Shown one piece after another: positions 8,794-17,652 of a DNA stretch of 64,000 nt. The DNA is from an uncultured Winogradskyella sp. (GTDB taxonomy: Bacteria; Bacteroidota; Bacteroidia; Flavobacteriales; Flavobacteriaceae): the NCBI RefSeq assembly GCF_947498005.1, contig NZ_CANMIW010000002.1:62001-126000 (forward strand), in the 5' to 3' direction. Numbering within the stretch: the first letter of the stretch is position 1; each line of letters opens with the position of its first letter. The position numbers were made by a program, and so were the translations under genes. The notes beneath the pieces were generated by a model. The model was given only the letters and a program-made list of their open reading frames with translations, made no database searches and was not told the DNA's origin.

Positions 8794-10116
8794 ATGATAA
8801 ATTTAAAATCTATAGATAGAGGAATTCTATTTTTTCTTTTTTTGAGTATCTCTATTCTGAGTTTCGCACAAAATGATAAAATTGAACGTAGAATATTAAA
8901 AGGTGTAGATATACACTTAGAAAATGCTATTGATCTGATTAAAACATCAGTTAATATTAATAGTGGAACTATGAACTTTAAAGGTGTAAGAGAAGTTGGT
9001 TCATTATTTCAAAAAGAACTAGATAAATTAGGTTTTAAGACGGAACTTACTAATGGACAAGCTTATGGTAGAGCAGGTCATTTAATAGCAACGAGGAAGG
9101 GTACAAAAGGACCTAAGTTTTTAATGATAGGTCATTTAGATACTGTTTTTGAGTTAGAAAGCCCTTTACAAGAGTACACCATGCAAAATGATTCCATAAT
9201 GAAAGGTCCTGGTGTAGCCGATATGAAAGGAGGAGATGTTATCATCATTCTGGCATTGCAAGCGTTAGAAAAAGCTGGTGTTTTAAATGATATGTCAATT
9301 GAAATTATAATGACTGGTGACGAGGAGAAAAGTGGTAAACCGTTAGAGTTGTCAAAAAAAGATTTAATTGAAGCAGCAAAGCGATCTGATATTGCGTTAG
9401 GTTTTGAGAATGGCGATAATGACCCAACGACCATTGTTGTTGCTCGAAGAGGTTCTACTGATTGGGAGCTTAAGGTAACTGGAAAACCAGCCCATTCTTC
9501 TCAAATATTTACAGAAGAAGTTGGTGTAGGCGCTATTTATGAAACCTCTAGAATCTTAAATGAGTTTTATCTACAATTGGCCAAAGAAAAAGATTTAACT
9601 TTTAATCTAGGGTTTATAATTGGTGGTACCACGTTAAATCAAGAAGAAGATGGAACGGGAGGTTTAGCTTATGGAAAGACTAACGTTGTGGCACAAAACG
9701 CAATTGTTCGAGGAGATTTAAGAGCAGTTTCCCTTGACCAATTACTAAAGGCAAAAGAAATAATGACTAAAATTGTTTCCGACAATTATGCCCAAACAAA
9801 TGCACAAATCAACTTTTCGTCCGGTGGTTATCCGCCATTATCTTTAACCGAGGGTAATACTAGGCTATTAGGTTATTTTAATACTGTAAGTGAGGATTTA
9901 GGTTTTGGTTCGGTTACAGCAGTGAACCCAAGAAATGCTGGTGCTGCAGATATATCGTTTACTTCAGGATATGTAGATATGGCCATTGATGGTTTAGGAC
10001 TTACAGGTGGAGGAGGAGATCATACAATCCATGAGTCAGGTAACTTAAAAACCGTTGAAAAGCAAGCGAAAATTACAGCTGTATTAATGTATAGATTAGT
10101 TAATTCAAAGTTTTAA
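8794..10116 (+). CDS. M20-family metallopeptidase (carboxypeptidase G2-like), exported
   Basis: A 440-aa zinc exopeptidase with an N-terminal signal peptide (residues about 1-25, ending FAQ), so it is probably periplasmic. The M20 metal-site motifs are present: GHLDTVF (His114, Asp116), GVADMKGG (Asp143, the bridging residue), GDEEKSG (Glu177 catalytic, Glu178 ligand) and a C-terminal GGDHTIHESG carrying the last histidine ligand. The dimerisation (lid) insertion is recognisable at KPAHSSQ. Members remove amino acids from peptides or acylated amino acids; this one most resembles the glutamate carboxypeptidase subgroup, but the substrate is not determined. It ends 18 bp before alkB and may be co-transcribed with it. 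Confidence 0.88.
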   Translation: MINLKSIDRGILFFLFLSISILSFAQNDKIERRILKGVDIHLENAIDLIKTSVNINSGTMNFKGVREVGSLFQKELDKLGFKTELTNGQAYGRAGHLIATRKGTKGPKFLMIGHLDTVFELESPLQEYTMQNDSIMKGPGVADMKGGDVIIILALQALEKAGVLNDMSIEIIMTGDEEKSGKPLELSKKDLIEAAKRSDIALGFENGDNDPTTIVVARRGSTDWELKVTGKPAHSSQIFTEEVGVGAIYETSRILNEFYLQLAKEKDLTFNLGFIIGGTTLNQEEDGTGGLAYGKTNVVAQNAIVRGDLRAVSLDQLLKAKEIMTKIVSDNYAQTNAQINFSSGGYPPLSLTEGNTRLLGYFNTVSEDLGFGSVTAVNPRNAGAADISFTSGYVDMAIDGLGLTGGGGDHTIHESGNLKTVEKQAKITAVLMYRLVNSKF

Positions 10117-10134
10117 AAATTACTAAAAATTAGT

Positions 10135-10743
10135 TTGGACTTATTCAATTCAAAAATACAATCTAACCTTTTGCCCTTTGATGGTACAGTTCATTATTAT
10201 GGATCTATTATGTCTGTTCAAAATGCGCAAGAATATTATAAATATTTATTAGAAAATATTGAATGGGAAAACGATAAGGCCATCATTTTTGGAAAACTCA
10301 TCGTTACAAAGCGAAAAGTCGCCTGGTATGGAAATAAGCCTTATAGTTATACCTATTCTAAGACGACTAAGTCTGCTTTACCATGGACAAAAGAACTTCT
10401 GGACCTTAAAGAACTTGTGGAGCAAAAAACAGGCGAACGTTTTAATTCGTGTTTGCTGAATTTATATCATAGTGGTGAAGAAGGAATGTCTTGGCATAGT
10501 GATGGTGAAAAAGATTTAAAAAAGAATGGCGCAATTGGTTCTTTAAGCTTTGGAGCAGAACGCAAATTTTTATTTAAGCATAAAGTTACTAAGCAAAATG
10601 TTGCTGTTAATTTGCAAAAGGGCAGTCTATTGGTAATGAAAGGCGCTACGCAAACGAATTGGTTACATCGCTTACCTCCAACAAAGAAGGTAAAAACGCC
10701 AAGAATAAATTTAACGTTTAGAACAATTGAACCTAAGACTTAA
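10135..10743 (+). CDS. alkB: Alpha-ketoglutarate-dependent dioxygenase AlkB family, DNA alkylation repair
   Basis: A 202-aa Fe(II)/2-oxoglutarate dioxygenase, the size of AlkB and its homologues ALKBH2/3. It oxidatively removes methyl groups from 1-methyladenine and 3-methylcytosine. The iron facial triad is WHSDGE (His121, Asp123) and WLHRLP (His178). The 2-oxoglutarate-binding arginines are Arg190 and Arg196 in RINLTFR. The substrate-lid region NLYHSGEEGMSW also fits. The start is a TTG: no ATG lies at the family N-terminus, and the next in-frame Met would remove the conserved LLPFDG stretch. The gene follows the M20 peptidase by 18 bp, and its stop overlaps the stop of convergent waaA within the 4-bp palindrome TTAA (10740-10743). 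Confidence 0.9.
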   Translation: MDLFNSKIQSNLLPFDGTVHYYGSIMSVQNAQEYYKYLLENIEWENDKAIIFGKLIVTKRKVAWYGNKPYSYTYSKTTKSALPWTKELLDLKELVEQKTGERFNSCLLNLYHSGEEGMSWHSDGEKDLKKNGAIGSLSFGAERKFLFKHKVTKQNVAVNLQKGSLLVMKGATQTNWLHRLPPTKKVKTPRINLTFRTIEPKT

Positions 10744-11984
10744 ATTTTTAAGTAGTCAATAATCTTAAGAACGGCCCCTTTATTAGAATCTATATAGTTT
10801 TTGTTAATATAACCTTTATTTTTTCTATAAGTACTCTCAGTAATTAAAGTGTTAATATTAGAATTAAATTCTGTAGAATTACTCACAGTAATTACACCAT
10901 GTAATTCAATTAGCTCTTTTGCTTCTGGGAATTTGTCATAGTTTTTTCCTATTAATATTGGGATTCCAAATACAGCAGGTTCTAATATGTTGTGAAGCCC
11001 TGTAGAACCAGCTCCTCCACCAACATAAGCTATGTCGGCATAGCTGTATACTTTGCTTAAATATCCAATGGTATCTAGGATAAAAACAGGGTAGCTTGAA
11101 AGATCTATATTGTCATTTAATTGAGAATAACAAATGGTTTCTACACGTAATTGCGTTTTTAATGAGGTTATATAACTAGGTTTTATATTGTGTGGTGCAA
11201 TAACAAATTTTAAATTCGGATCAGAATTTGAATTAATAAAATCCATATATATTTTGTCGTCCTCTGGCCATGTGCTTCCAAAAACAATACAGATGTTTTC
11301 ATTTTTAAACTCCTCAATAAACGCAACATTATTGTCTGTTTTTAATTGGTTGTGAACACGGTCAAATCTGGTGTCGCCAGAAATAGTCACATTATTATAG
11401 TCAATATCTTCAAGTAAAGATTTTGAATTTTTATCTTGAGTAAAAATATGATTAAAGGCAAATAAAGCAGATTTTGTATAGCTTCCATACCATTTAAAAA
11501 AAGTTTGATCTTTTCTAAATACTGCCGAAATTAAAATAGCTTTTAGCTGACGATTTTTAAGTTCATTTAAGAAGTTAGGCCAAATTTCATACTTAACGAA
11601 TAATGTATAATCAGGATTTACGATGTCAAGAAATTTTTTGGCATTCGCTTTAGTATCTAAAGGTAAATAAACGACAACATCTGCAATCTCAGTGTTCTTT
11701 CTAACTTCATAGCCAGAGGGAGAAAAAAAGGTAAGTACGACTTTGTAATTTGGGTATTTGGCCTTTAGAGCTTCAAAAACAGGGAGTCCTTGTTCGTATT
11801 CTCCAAGTGAAGCACAATGAAACCAAAAGCTATTATCATTGGTTTTTATAGAATTTTGAAGTTTTAAAAAGGTGTTTTTTCTACCATCAACACCTTGTTT
11901 CAATTTAGAATTGAATAATGCTAAAATTCTAATCACTAAACTAGCGATATTAATTCCTATGGAATAGAGTGCTTTCAAAAACAA
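10740..11984 (-). CDS. waaA: 3-deoxy-D-manno-octulosonic acid (Kdo) transferase
   Basis: A 414-aa GT30 glycosyltransferase that transfers Kdo from CMP-Kdo to lipid A precursor at the inner membrane, joining lipid A to the LPS core. Residues about 3-25 form the usual single membrane anchor. The catalytic Glu of the family sits in FHCASLGEYEQG (Glu62). Further hallmarks are LPLD, VKYEIWPNFL, ISAVF and the C-terminal nucleotide-binding GGGAGSTGLHNILEPA. Length and domain order match the family. It is transcribed alone from a 278-bp divergent region shared with the sugar aminotransferase gene and overlaps the alkB stop by 4 bp. Confidence 0.95.
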   Translation of the reverse strand: MFLKALYSIGINIASLVIRILALFNSKLKQGVDGRKNTFLKLQNSIKTNDNSFWFHCASLGEYEQGLPVFEALKAKYPNYKVVLTFFSPSGYEVRKNTEIADVVVYLPLDTKANAKKFLDIVNPDYTLFVKYEIWPNFLNELKNRQLKAILISAVFRKDQTFFKWYGSYTKSALFAFNHIFTQDKNSKSLLEDIDYNNVTISGDTRFDRVHNQLKTDNNVAFIEEFKNENICIVFGSTWPEDDKIYMDFINSNSDPNLKFVIAPHNIKPSYITSLKTQLRVETICYSQLNDNIDLSSYPVFILDTIGYLSKVYSYADIAYVGGGAGSTGLHNILEPAVFGIPILIGKNYDKFPEAKELIELHGVITVSNSTEFNSNINTLITESTYRKNKGYINKNYIDSNKGAVLKIIDYLKI

Positions 11985-12262
11985 ATATTTGTGCTAAAAT
12001 ACAGTTCTTTCAATAAATTGCGTTGTTATAGCGCTTACAATTTTGTATTTTCGCTGAGCTCATCTTGACTTTTTGTTTTTAACCGAAAATGTGATAGAAA
12101 AATGTGTAATTGAAGTTATTTTTGATGAGCATAGCCTCACTGCGCACAAGAATATAGCAAGTATTTGATTATATAATATTCTCAATTGAATATGGAGAAG
12201 AATAATTAAATATTTTATGCTATTAATTTTCTTATTTATTTACAATAAATGTAATCTCGAGA

Positions 12263-13423
12263 ATGAAAAAAATTCAAATGGTTGACCTTCAGAGTCAATA
12301 CGCAAAAATAAAAGATGTTGTAGATCCTTCAATTGCCGAAGTGATGAATAGTGCTGCATTTATTAATGGACCAAAGGTACATGAGTTCCAAAAAAATCTT
12401 GAAGATTATTTAGGTGTAAAACATGTTATTCCTTGTGCCAACGGAACGGATGCTTTACAAATTGCCATGATGGGTTTAGGTTTAAAACCTGGTGACGAGG
12501 TCATAACAGCAGATTTCACTTTTGCAGCCACTGTAGAAGTAATTGCTTTACTGCAGTTAACACCTGTTTTAGTAGATGTAGATCCCGTAACTTTTAATAT
12601 CGATGTAGATGCTATTAAAAAAGCAATAACACCAAAAACAAAAGCAATTGTGCCAGTTCATTTGTTTGGACTGCCTGCAGATATGGATGCTATAATGGAT
12701 TTAGCTAAAGAGCATAATTTATTTGTCATTGAAGATAATGCGCAAGGTATTGGTGCAAATTACACGCACAAAGATGGTAGTAAAACGAAAACAGGAGCAA
12801 TCGGTCATGCGGCTTCAACGTCATTTTTTCCGTCTAAAAATTTAGGTTGCTATGGTGATGGTGGTGCAATTTTTACAAACGATGATGACTTAGCACATAC
12901 GATTAGAGGTATTGTAAACCATGGTATGTACAAACGCTATCATCATGATGTTGTTGGTGTAAACTCTAGGTTAGATTCTATACAAGCCGCAGTATTAGAT
13001 GCGAAATTACCCCATTTAGATACGTATAATCGAAAAAGACGTGCTGCAGCCAATAAGTATAATGAAGCTTTTAAAAATCATCCTAACATAACAATTCCAA
13101 CAGGAAGAGATGTTTGTGAAGGTATTTGCGATACCTGTGACTGCCATGTATTTCATCAGTATACATTAAATTTAAAGGATGTAGATCGTGATGCTTTAGT
13201 AGCACATTTACAAGAAAACAATATTCCATGTGGTGTGTATTATCCAATTCCACTTCATAGACAAAAGGCTTATTTAGATGAACGTTATAATGAATCTGAC
13301 TTTACAGTTACAAATCAACTGATTAAATCTGTTATTTCATTACCAATGCATACAGAATTAGAAGATGATCAAATTGAATTTATAACGAGTTCGGTTCTTA
13401 ATTTTATTAATAATAATTCTTAA
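12263..13423 (+). CDS. DegT/DnrJ/EryC1/StrS-family sugar aminotransferase
   Basis: A 386-aa PLP-dependent aminotransferase that aminates a nucleotide-linked keto-sugar. Conserved elements are ANGTDAL (cofactor phosphate contact), EDNAQGIGA and SFFPSKNLGCYGDGGA with the PLP lysine at Lys192, followed by NHGM, NSRLDSIQAA and YYPIPLHRQ. A Cys-rich insert CEGICDTCDCH (about residues 283-293) precedes the HQYT motif and could bind a metal or form disulfides; I do not know a function for it. galE follows 3 bp downstream, so the two are surely co-transcribed and probably serve surface polysaccharide synthesis. The exact sugar is not predictable. Confidence 0.9.
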   Translation: MKKIQMVDLQSQYAKIKDVVDPSIAEVMNSAAFINGPKVHEFQKNLEDYLGVKHVIPCANGTDALQIAMMGLGLKPGDEVITADFTFAATVEVIALLQLTPVLVDVDPVTFNIDVDAIKKAITPKTKAIVPVHLFGLPADMDAIMDLAKEHNLFVIEDNAQGIGANYTHKDGSKTKTGAIGHAASTSFFPSKNLGCYGDGGAIFTNDDDLAHTIRGIVNHGMYKRYHHDVVGVNSRLDSIQAAVLDAKLPHLDTYNRKRRAAANKYNEAFKNHPNITIPTGRDVCEGICDTCDCHVFHQYTLNLKDVDRDALVAHLQENNIPCGVYYPIPLHRQKAYLDERYNESDFTVTNQLIKSVISLPMHTELEDDQIEFITSSVLNFINNNS

Positions 13424-13425
13424 AT

Positions 13426-14445
13426 ATGAAAATATTAGTTACTGGAGGACTTGGTTTTATTGGGTCTCATACAGTTGTGGAGTTACAAAATAAGGGTTTT
13501 GAAGTTGTAATTATTGATGATTTATCTAACTCTTCAGAGGAAGCTTTAGATGGTATCACAGCAATTACTAACGTGAAGCCGCATTTTGAAAAATTAGACC
13601 TAAAAATAAAAACAGACGTACAAGATTTTTTTAAGCGTCATAATGATATCGCAGGAGTTATACATTTTGCGGCAAGTAAAGCGGTTGGAGAAAGTGTTTT
13701 AGAACCATTGAAATATTATGAAAATAATATTTCTACGTTGGTTTATTTACTTCAAGAATTAAAAGGTTTAAGTAGAAAAAATTTTATATTTAGTTCTTCT
13801 TGTACAGTATATGGTCAAGCAGATGAATTACCTATAACTGAAAACGCTCCAGTAAAACCAGCAGAATCTCCGTATGGTAATACAAAACAAATTGGAGAAG
13901 AAATTATTAGTGATACATGTAAAGTGAACGAAGATATTAATGCAATCGCTTTACGCTATTTTAATCCAATTGGAGCACATCCTTCAACTGAAATTGGCGA
14001 ATTGCCAATTGGAGTACCACAAAATTTAGTACCTTATATCACTCAAACAGGAATTGGGATGCGTGAACAACTTTCAGTATTTGGTGGTGATTACCTTACT
14101 TCTGATGGAACATGTGTTAGAGACTATATTCATGTTGTAGATTTGGCAAAAGCGCATGTTGTTGCATTACAACGTTTATTAGAGAATAAAAATGATTCTA
14201 ATTATGAGTTTTTTAATTTAGGATCAGGCAAGGGTAGTACAGTTTTAGAAGCTATTCAATCTTTTGAACGTGTTTCTGGTAAAGTCTTAAATTATAAAAT
14301 TGTAGATAGACGAGAAGGTGATATCACTGCGGCTTATGCTGAAACATCTAAAGCGAACAATGTCTTAGGCTGGAAAACACAGTTAAGTTTAGATGACGCA
14401 ATGGATTCCGCATGGAAGTGGGAACAGAAAATTAGAAATAAATAA
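13426..14445 (+). CDS. galE: UDP-glucose 4-epimerase
   Basis: A 339-aa extended short-chain dehydrogenase that interconverts UDP-glucose and UDP-galactose. It shows the NAD-binding GGLGFIGSH (residues 7-15), DDLSNS, HFAASKAVGES, the catalytic SSSCTVYG region (Ser near 124) and the YxxxK pair Tyr150/Lys154 in YGNTKQ. RYFNPIGAHPS, VRDYIHVVDLA and the C-terminal RREGD substrate-binding motif are all typical GalE. It is joined to the upstream aminotransferase gene (gap 2 bp) and followed 10 bp later by an amidohydrolase gene. Specificity for UDP-Glc rather than UDP-GlcNAc is inferred from similarity of motifs only. Confidence 0.93.
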   Translation: MKILVTGGLGFIGSHTVVELQNKGFEVVIIDDLSNSSEEALDGITAITNVKPHFEKLDLKIKTDVQDFFKRHNDIAGVIHFAASKAVGESVLEPLKYYENNISTLVYLLQELKGLSRKNFIFSSSCTVYGQADELPITENAPVKPAESPYGNTKQIGEEIISDTCKVNEDINAIALRYFNPIGAHPSTEIGELPIGVPQNLVPYITQTGIGMREQLSVFGGDYLTSDGTCVRDYIHVVDLAKAHVVALQRLLENKNDSNYEFFNLGSGKGSTVLEAIQSFERVSGKVLNYKIVDRREGDITAAYAETSKANNVLGWKTQLSLDDAMDSAWKWEQKIRNK

Positions 14446-14455
14446 AAATTAACTT

Positions 14456-15733
14456 ATGAAAACTTTACTCAGAATTTTTGTACTACTCTGTTCAATTTCT
14501 TTAACTGCGCAAGATACCTATTTGCATTGCGGAAAATTAGTAGATACAAAATCGGGTAAAATACTCAAGAAAAAAACAATTATAATTTCTGGAAATAAGA
14601 TTAAATCTGTTGAAAGCGGTTTTATAGAGTCAAGTAATAATGAAGATTTAATAATTGATTTAAAGTCTAAAACGGTAATGCCAGGTTTAATAGATATGCA
14701 TGTTCATATTGAAGGTGAAACAAACCCTAAATCTTATTTAGAAGACTATACATTAAATGACGCTGATGTAGCTTACAACTCAGTAAACTACGCAAATATT
14801 ACTTTAATGAGTGGTTTTACAACAGTTAGAGATTTAGGAGGATCTGGAGTAAATGTTTCATTAAGAAACGCAATAAATGCGGGGAAAATTACAGGTCCAA
14901 GAATTTTTACTGCAGAAAAGGCATTGGCTACAACAGGAGGTCATGCAGATCCTACAAATGGTGCTAAAAGATCTTTAATAGGAAATCCTGGTCCTAAAGA
15001 GGGTGTTGTTAACGGCATAGAAGATGCAAAAAAAGCAGTGCGACAACGTTATAAAAACGGAGCAGATTTAATTAAAATTACGGCCACTGGTGGTGTTCTA
15101 AGTGTTGCAAAGAGTAGTCAGAATCCTCAATTTACTGTAGAAGAAATAAAGGCAATTTGCGATACAGCTGCCGATTACGGGTTTCATGTTGCAGCGCATG
15201 CACATGGCGATGAAGGTATGCAGCGTGCTATTTTAGGAGGCGTAAAAACTATTGAGCATGGTACTTTAATGAGTGAGGAAACCATGGAATTAATGAAAAA
15301 GCATGATGTTTATTTAGTGCCTACTATAACTGCAGGAAAATTTGTTTCGGATAAAGCAAAAATTGATGGCTATTATCCTGAAATCATTGTGCCTAAAGCT
15401 TTAAATATAGGTCCTAAAATTCAGGAAATGTTTGGTAGAGCCTACAAAGCTGGTGTTGGTATTGCTTTCGGAACTGATGCCGCAGTTTTTTATCATGGCG
15501 ATAATGGAAAAGAATTTGGTTATATGGTAGAAGCAGGAATGCCGGAAATGGAGGCGCTTCAGAGCGCAACACTCACGAATGCCATGCTGTTAAAAATGGA
15601 AAATGAAATAGGGCAAATAAAGCCTGGTTTTTTGGCGGATATTATTGCCGTAGATGAAGACCCAATTAAAAACATTTCTACAATGGAAAACGTCACTTTT
15701 GTGATGAAGGAAGGTGTTGTCTACAAAAAATAG
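14456..15733 (+). CDS. Exported amidohydrolase (imidazolonepropionase/prolidase-like)
   Basis: A 425-aa metal-dependent amidohydrolase with a signal peptide (residues 1-19, ending SLTAQ). The binuclear-centre residues are visible: HxH in GLIDMHVHIEG (His82, His84), a Lys that is carbamylated in the family (GADLIKITATGG, Lys207), His248 in AAHAHGD, His268 in TIEHGT and Asp341 in FGTDAA. This set matches the Xaa-Pro dipeptidase/imidazolonepropionase-like branch, whose members cleave dipeptides or cyclic amides. The periplasmic location suggests peptide scavenging. It follows galE by 10 bp without an obvious functional relation. The substrate is not determined. Confidence 0.86.
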   Translation: MKTLLRIFVLLCSISLTAQDTYLHCGKLVDTKSGKILKKKTIIISGNKIKSVESGFIESSNNEDLIIDLKSKTVMPGLIDMHVHIEGETNPKSYLEDYTLNDADVAYNSVNYANITLMSGFTTVRDLGGSGVNVSLRNAINAGKITGPRIFTAEKALATTGGHADPTNGAKRSLIGNPGPKEGVVNGIEDAKKAVRQRYKNGADLIKITATGGVLSVAKSSQNPQFTVEEIKAICDTAADYGFHVAAHAHGDEGMQRAILGGVKTIEHGTLMSEETMELMKKHDVYLVPTITAGKFVSDKAKIDGYYPEIIVPKALNIGPKIQEMFGRAYKAGVGIAFGTDAAVFYHGDNGKEFGYMVEAGMPEMEALQSATLTNAMLLKMENEIGQIKPGFLADIIAVDEDPIKNISTMENVTFVMKEGVVYKK

Positions 15734-15922
15734 TAATATTTAATTCTAGATTTCTATTAGTGTATAATAACTCAAACAATTCCTCGTTAAGGATTGTGTA
15801 CGTATTAGTACATCTAAATTTCAATATGCTAATTCTATAAGCACTTAACTAGGTTTTAACGTTTACAACTTGGGATTGGTTTCTAATCTTTGTTATTTTG
15901 TAAGGAATGATAATTGAATAAG

Positions 15923-16114
15923 ATGAAATTGATAAGTATTAAACGAGAGACCAAAACAGAAGGTCGCTTCACAAAAAAAATGGGTGTATTGTCTACAAAC
16001 GTTACCTACATTAAAAAACAATTCTTAAGTATCCCTTACCAAACTTTACACAAATATCGTGAAACATATTATGGTAAAGTTAAAGATTGCGACGATTGCC
16101 AACTAGCGCGTTAG
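15923..16114 (+). CDS. Small conserved-looking protein with CxxC motif, function unknown
   Basis: A 63-aa basic protein. The ATG at 15923 is preferred over an in-frame TTG at 15914 because the nine extra bases add nothing recognisable. It is rich in Lys/Thr/Tyr and ends with DCDDCQLAR, a C-terminal CxxC that could bind zinc or act as a thiol pair. It has no signal peptide or membrane segment. It stands alone between the amidohydrolase gene (189 bp upstream) and convergent lspA (39 bp downstream). Codon use resembles that of its neighbours, so it looks like a real gene. I do not recognise a family. Confidence 0.6.
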   Translation: MKLISIKRETKTEGRFTKKMGVLSTNVTYIKKQFLSIPYQTLHKYRETYYGKVKDCDDCQLAR

Positions 16115-16153
16115 GTTCTTTTTTAAATTATGAGTTGAATAGATCTATTTTTA

Positions 16154-16654
16154 CTAAGATTGTAGATCAGCTTTCTTTTTACTTTTTAGTGTAAAACCAC
16201 TCCATAATAACATAACCATTCCTAAAGAAACAGATAGGTCAGCTATGTTAAATATACCAGTTTTAAAGACACCACCTAAATTAATAAAAAAGAAATCTGT
16301 TACTTGACCAAATACAATTCGGTCAAAAACATTAGCAATTCCACCACCAACAATACAGCAAAAAGCGATTAAGCTTAATTTGTCTAGTTCTTTCGTTTTC
16401 ACAATGTAGTAGATAACGTAGCCTAAAACAATTGTTGGTAAAACTAATAAGAAGATTAATCTAAGTGTAGGATTCATATCGCTTCCCATACCTAAAAAAG
16501 CACCTTTATTTTCAACCCAAATTAGTTGAAAATATTCGCCTATAATATTAATTACTTTTTTAAATTCTAAAGTGTTTCTCACAACTACTTTAGATATTTG
16601 ATCGATAGCAATATTGAAAATAATAAGTACTGTGATAAATAAGTTTCTATTCAA
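16154..16654 (-). CDS. lspA: Lipoprotein signal peptidase (signal peptidase II)
   Basis: A 166-aa inner-membrane aspartic protease that cuts the signal peptide before the lipidated cysteine of prolipoproteins. Four transmembrane segments are apparent. The catalytic aspartates are Asp111 in GGGIANVFDRI and Asp139 in FNIADLSVSLG, and the family motif DQISKVVV lies near the N-terminus. Length is normal. It lies 12 bp downstream of fabD in the same direction and is probably co-transcribed. The window encodes several of its likely substrates, such as the DUF255, PL7, DUF2807 and Ala-rich lipoproteins. Confidence 0.95.
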   Translation of the reverse strand: MNRNLFITVLIIFNIAIDQISKVVVRNTLEFKKVINIIGEYFQLIWVENKGAFLGMGSDMNPTLRLIFLLVLPTIVLGYVIYYIVKTKELDKLSLIAFCCIVGGGIANVFDRIVFGQVTDFFFINLGGVFKTGIFNIADLSVSLGMVMLLWSGFTLKSKKKADLQS

Positions 16655-16666
16655 AACATATATGGT

Positions 16667-17560
16667 TTAAGCATTAGTTTCAAAAGTAGCTGAAGCTGTT
16701 TCAGATGCTCTATTTATTTTCTTAACTAAGCCTTGTAACACTTTACCAGGACCAACTTCAGTAAAGAGAGAAGCACCATCTTCTATCATTTGTTGTACAG
16801 ATTGCGTCCAACGAACAGGAGCTGTTAATTGCGAAATTAAATTAGCTTTAATTTCGTTTTCATCGGTAATGGCAGAAGCCGTTACATTTTGATAGATAGG
16901 GCAATTTGGTTTACTAAATGTTGTGTTTTCTATGGCTGCTGCTAATTCTTCACGAGCGGGTTCCATTAAAGGCGAGTGAAAAGCACCACCAACAGGCAGC
17001 ACTAAAGCACGTCTTGCTCCTGCATCCTTAAGAGATGCACATGCTTTATTAATAGCTTCTACATCACCAGAAATTACTAATTGTCCAGGACAGTTGTAGT
17101 TTGCAGCAACTACAACACCTTCTGTTGTAGAGCATACTTTTTCTACTATGTCATCTTCTAATCCTAGAACGGCAGCCATAGTACTTGGTTGTAATTCACA
17201 AGCTTTTTGCATGGCCTGAGCACGTTGCGAAACTAATTTTAATCCATCTTCAAATGTTAATGCTCCTGCAGCAACGAGTGCTGAGAATTCACCAAGTGAA
17301 TGACCAGCAACCATGTCTGGCTTAAAGCTATCTCCAAGTGTTTTGGCTAAAATTACCGAATGTAAAAATATAGCAGGTTGAGTTACTTTAGTTACTTTAA
17401 GGTCTTCAGCAGAGCCTTCAAACATTATATCTGTAATATGAAAGCCTAAAATATCGTTGGCTTTTTCAAACAATTCTTGAGCTAAAGGAGAATTTTCGTA
17501 AAGGTCTAATCCCATTCCTGAGAATTGAGCACCTTGACCTGGAAATATATATGCGTTCAT
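16667..17560 (-). CDS. fabD: Malonyl-CoA:ACP transacylase
   Basis: A 297-aa cytoplasmic enzyme that loads malonyl groups onto acyl carrier protein for fatty acid synthesis. The N-terminal FPGQGAQ, the nucleophile elbow GHSLGEFSAL (Ser88), Arg in SQRAQAMQ and the catalytic His195 in GGAFHSPLM are all present, as is VGPGKVLQGL near the C-terminus. Length and motif spacing match FabD. A -7-like TATTTTTG element lies just upstream (17581-17588 on the minus strand). lspA follows 12 bp downstream. Confidence 0.95.
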   Translation of the reverse strand: MNAYIFPGQGAQFSGMGLDLYENSPLAQELFEKANDILGFHITDIMFEGSAEDLKVTKVTQPAIFLHSVILAKTLGDSFKPDMVAGHSLGEFSALVAAGALTFEDGLKLVSQRAQAMQKACELQPSTMAAVLGLEDDIVEKVCSTTEGVVVAANYNCPGQLVISGDVEAINKACASLKDAGARRALVLPVGGAFHSPLMEPAREELAAAIENTTFSKPNCPIYQNVTASAITDENEIKANLISQLTAPVRWTQSVQQMIEDGASLFTEVGPGKVLQGLVKKINRASETASATFETNA

Positions 17561-17580
17561 TTTTATTAAGATTAGTTAGG

Positions 17581-17588
17581 CAAAAATA
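17581..17588 (-). promoter_or_regulatory. Putative -7 promoter element for fabD-lspA
   Basis: TATTTTTG on the minus strand matches the Bacteroidetes -7 consensus TAnnTTTG and sits 21 bp before the fabD ATG. No TTG is found at the expected -33 distance. Confidence 0.35.
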
Positions 17589-17652
17589 GATATAAAATAT
17601 CAATTTATATAGTTCCTTAAATTTTGGTTATTTATCTAATTTAAACTTAATA

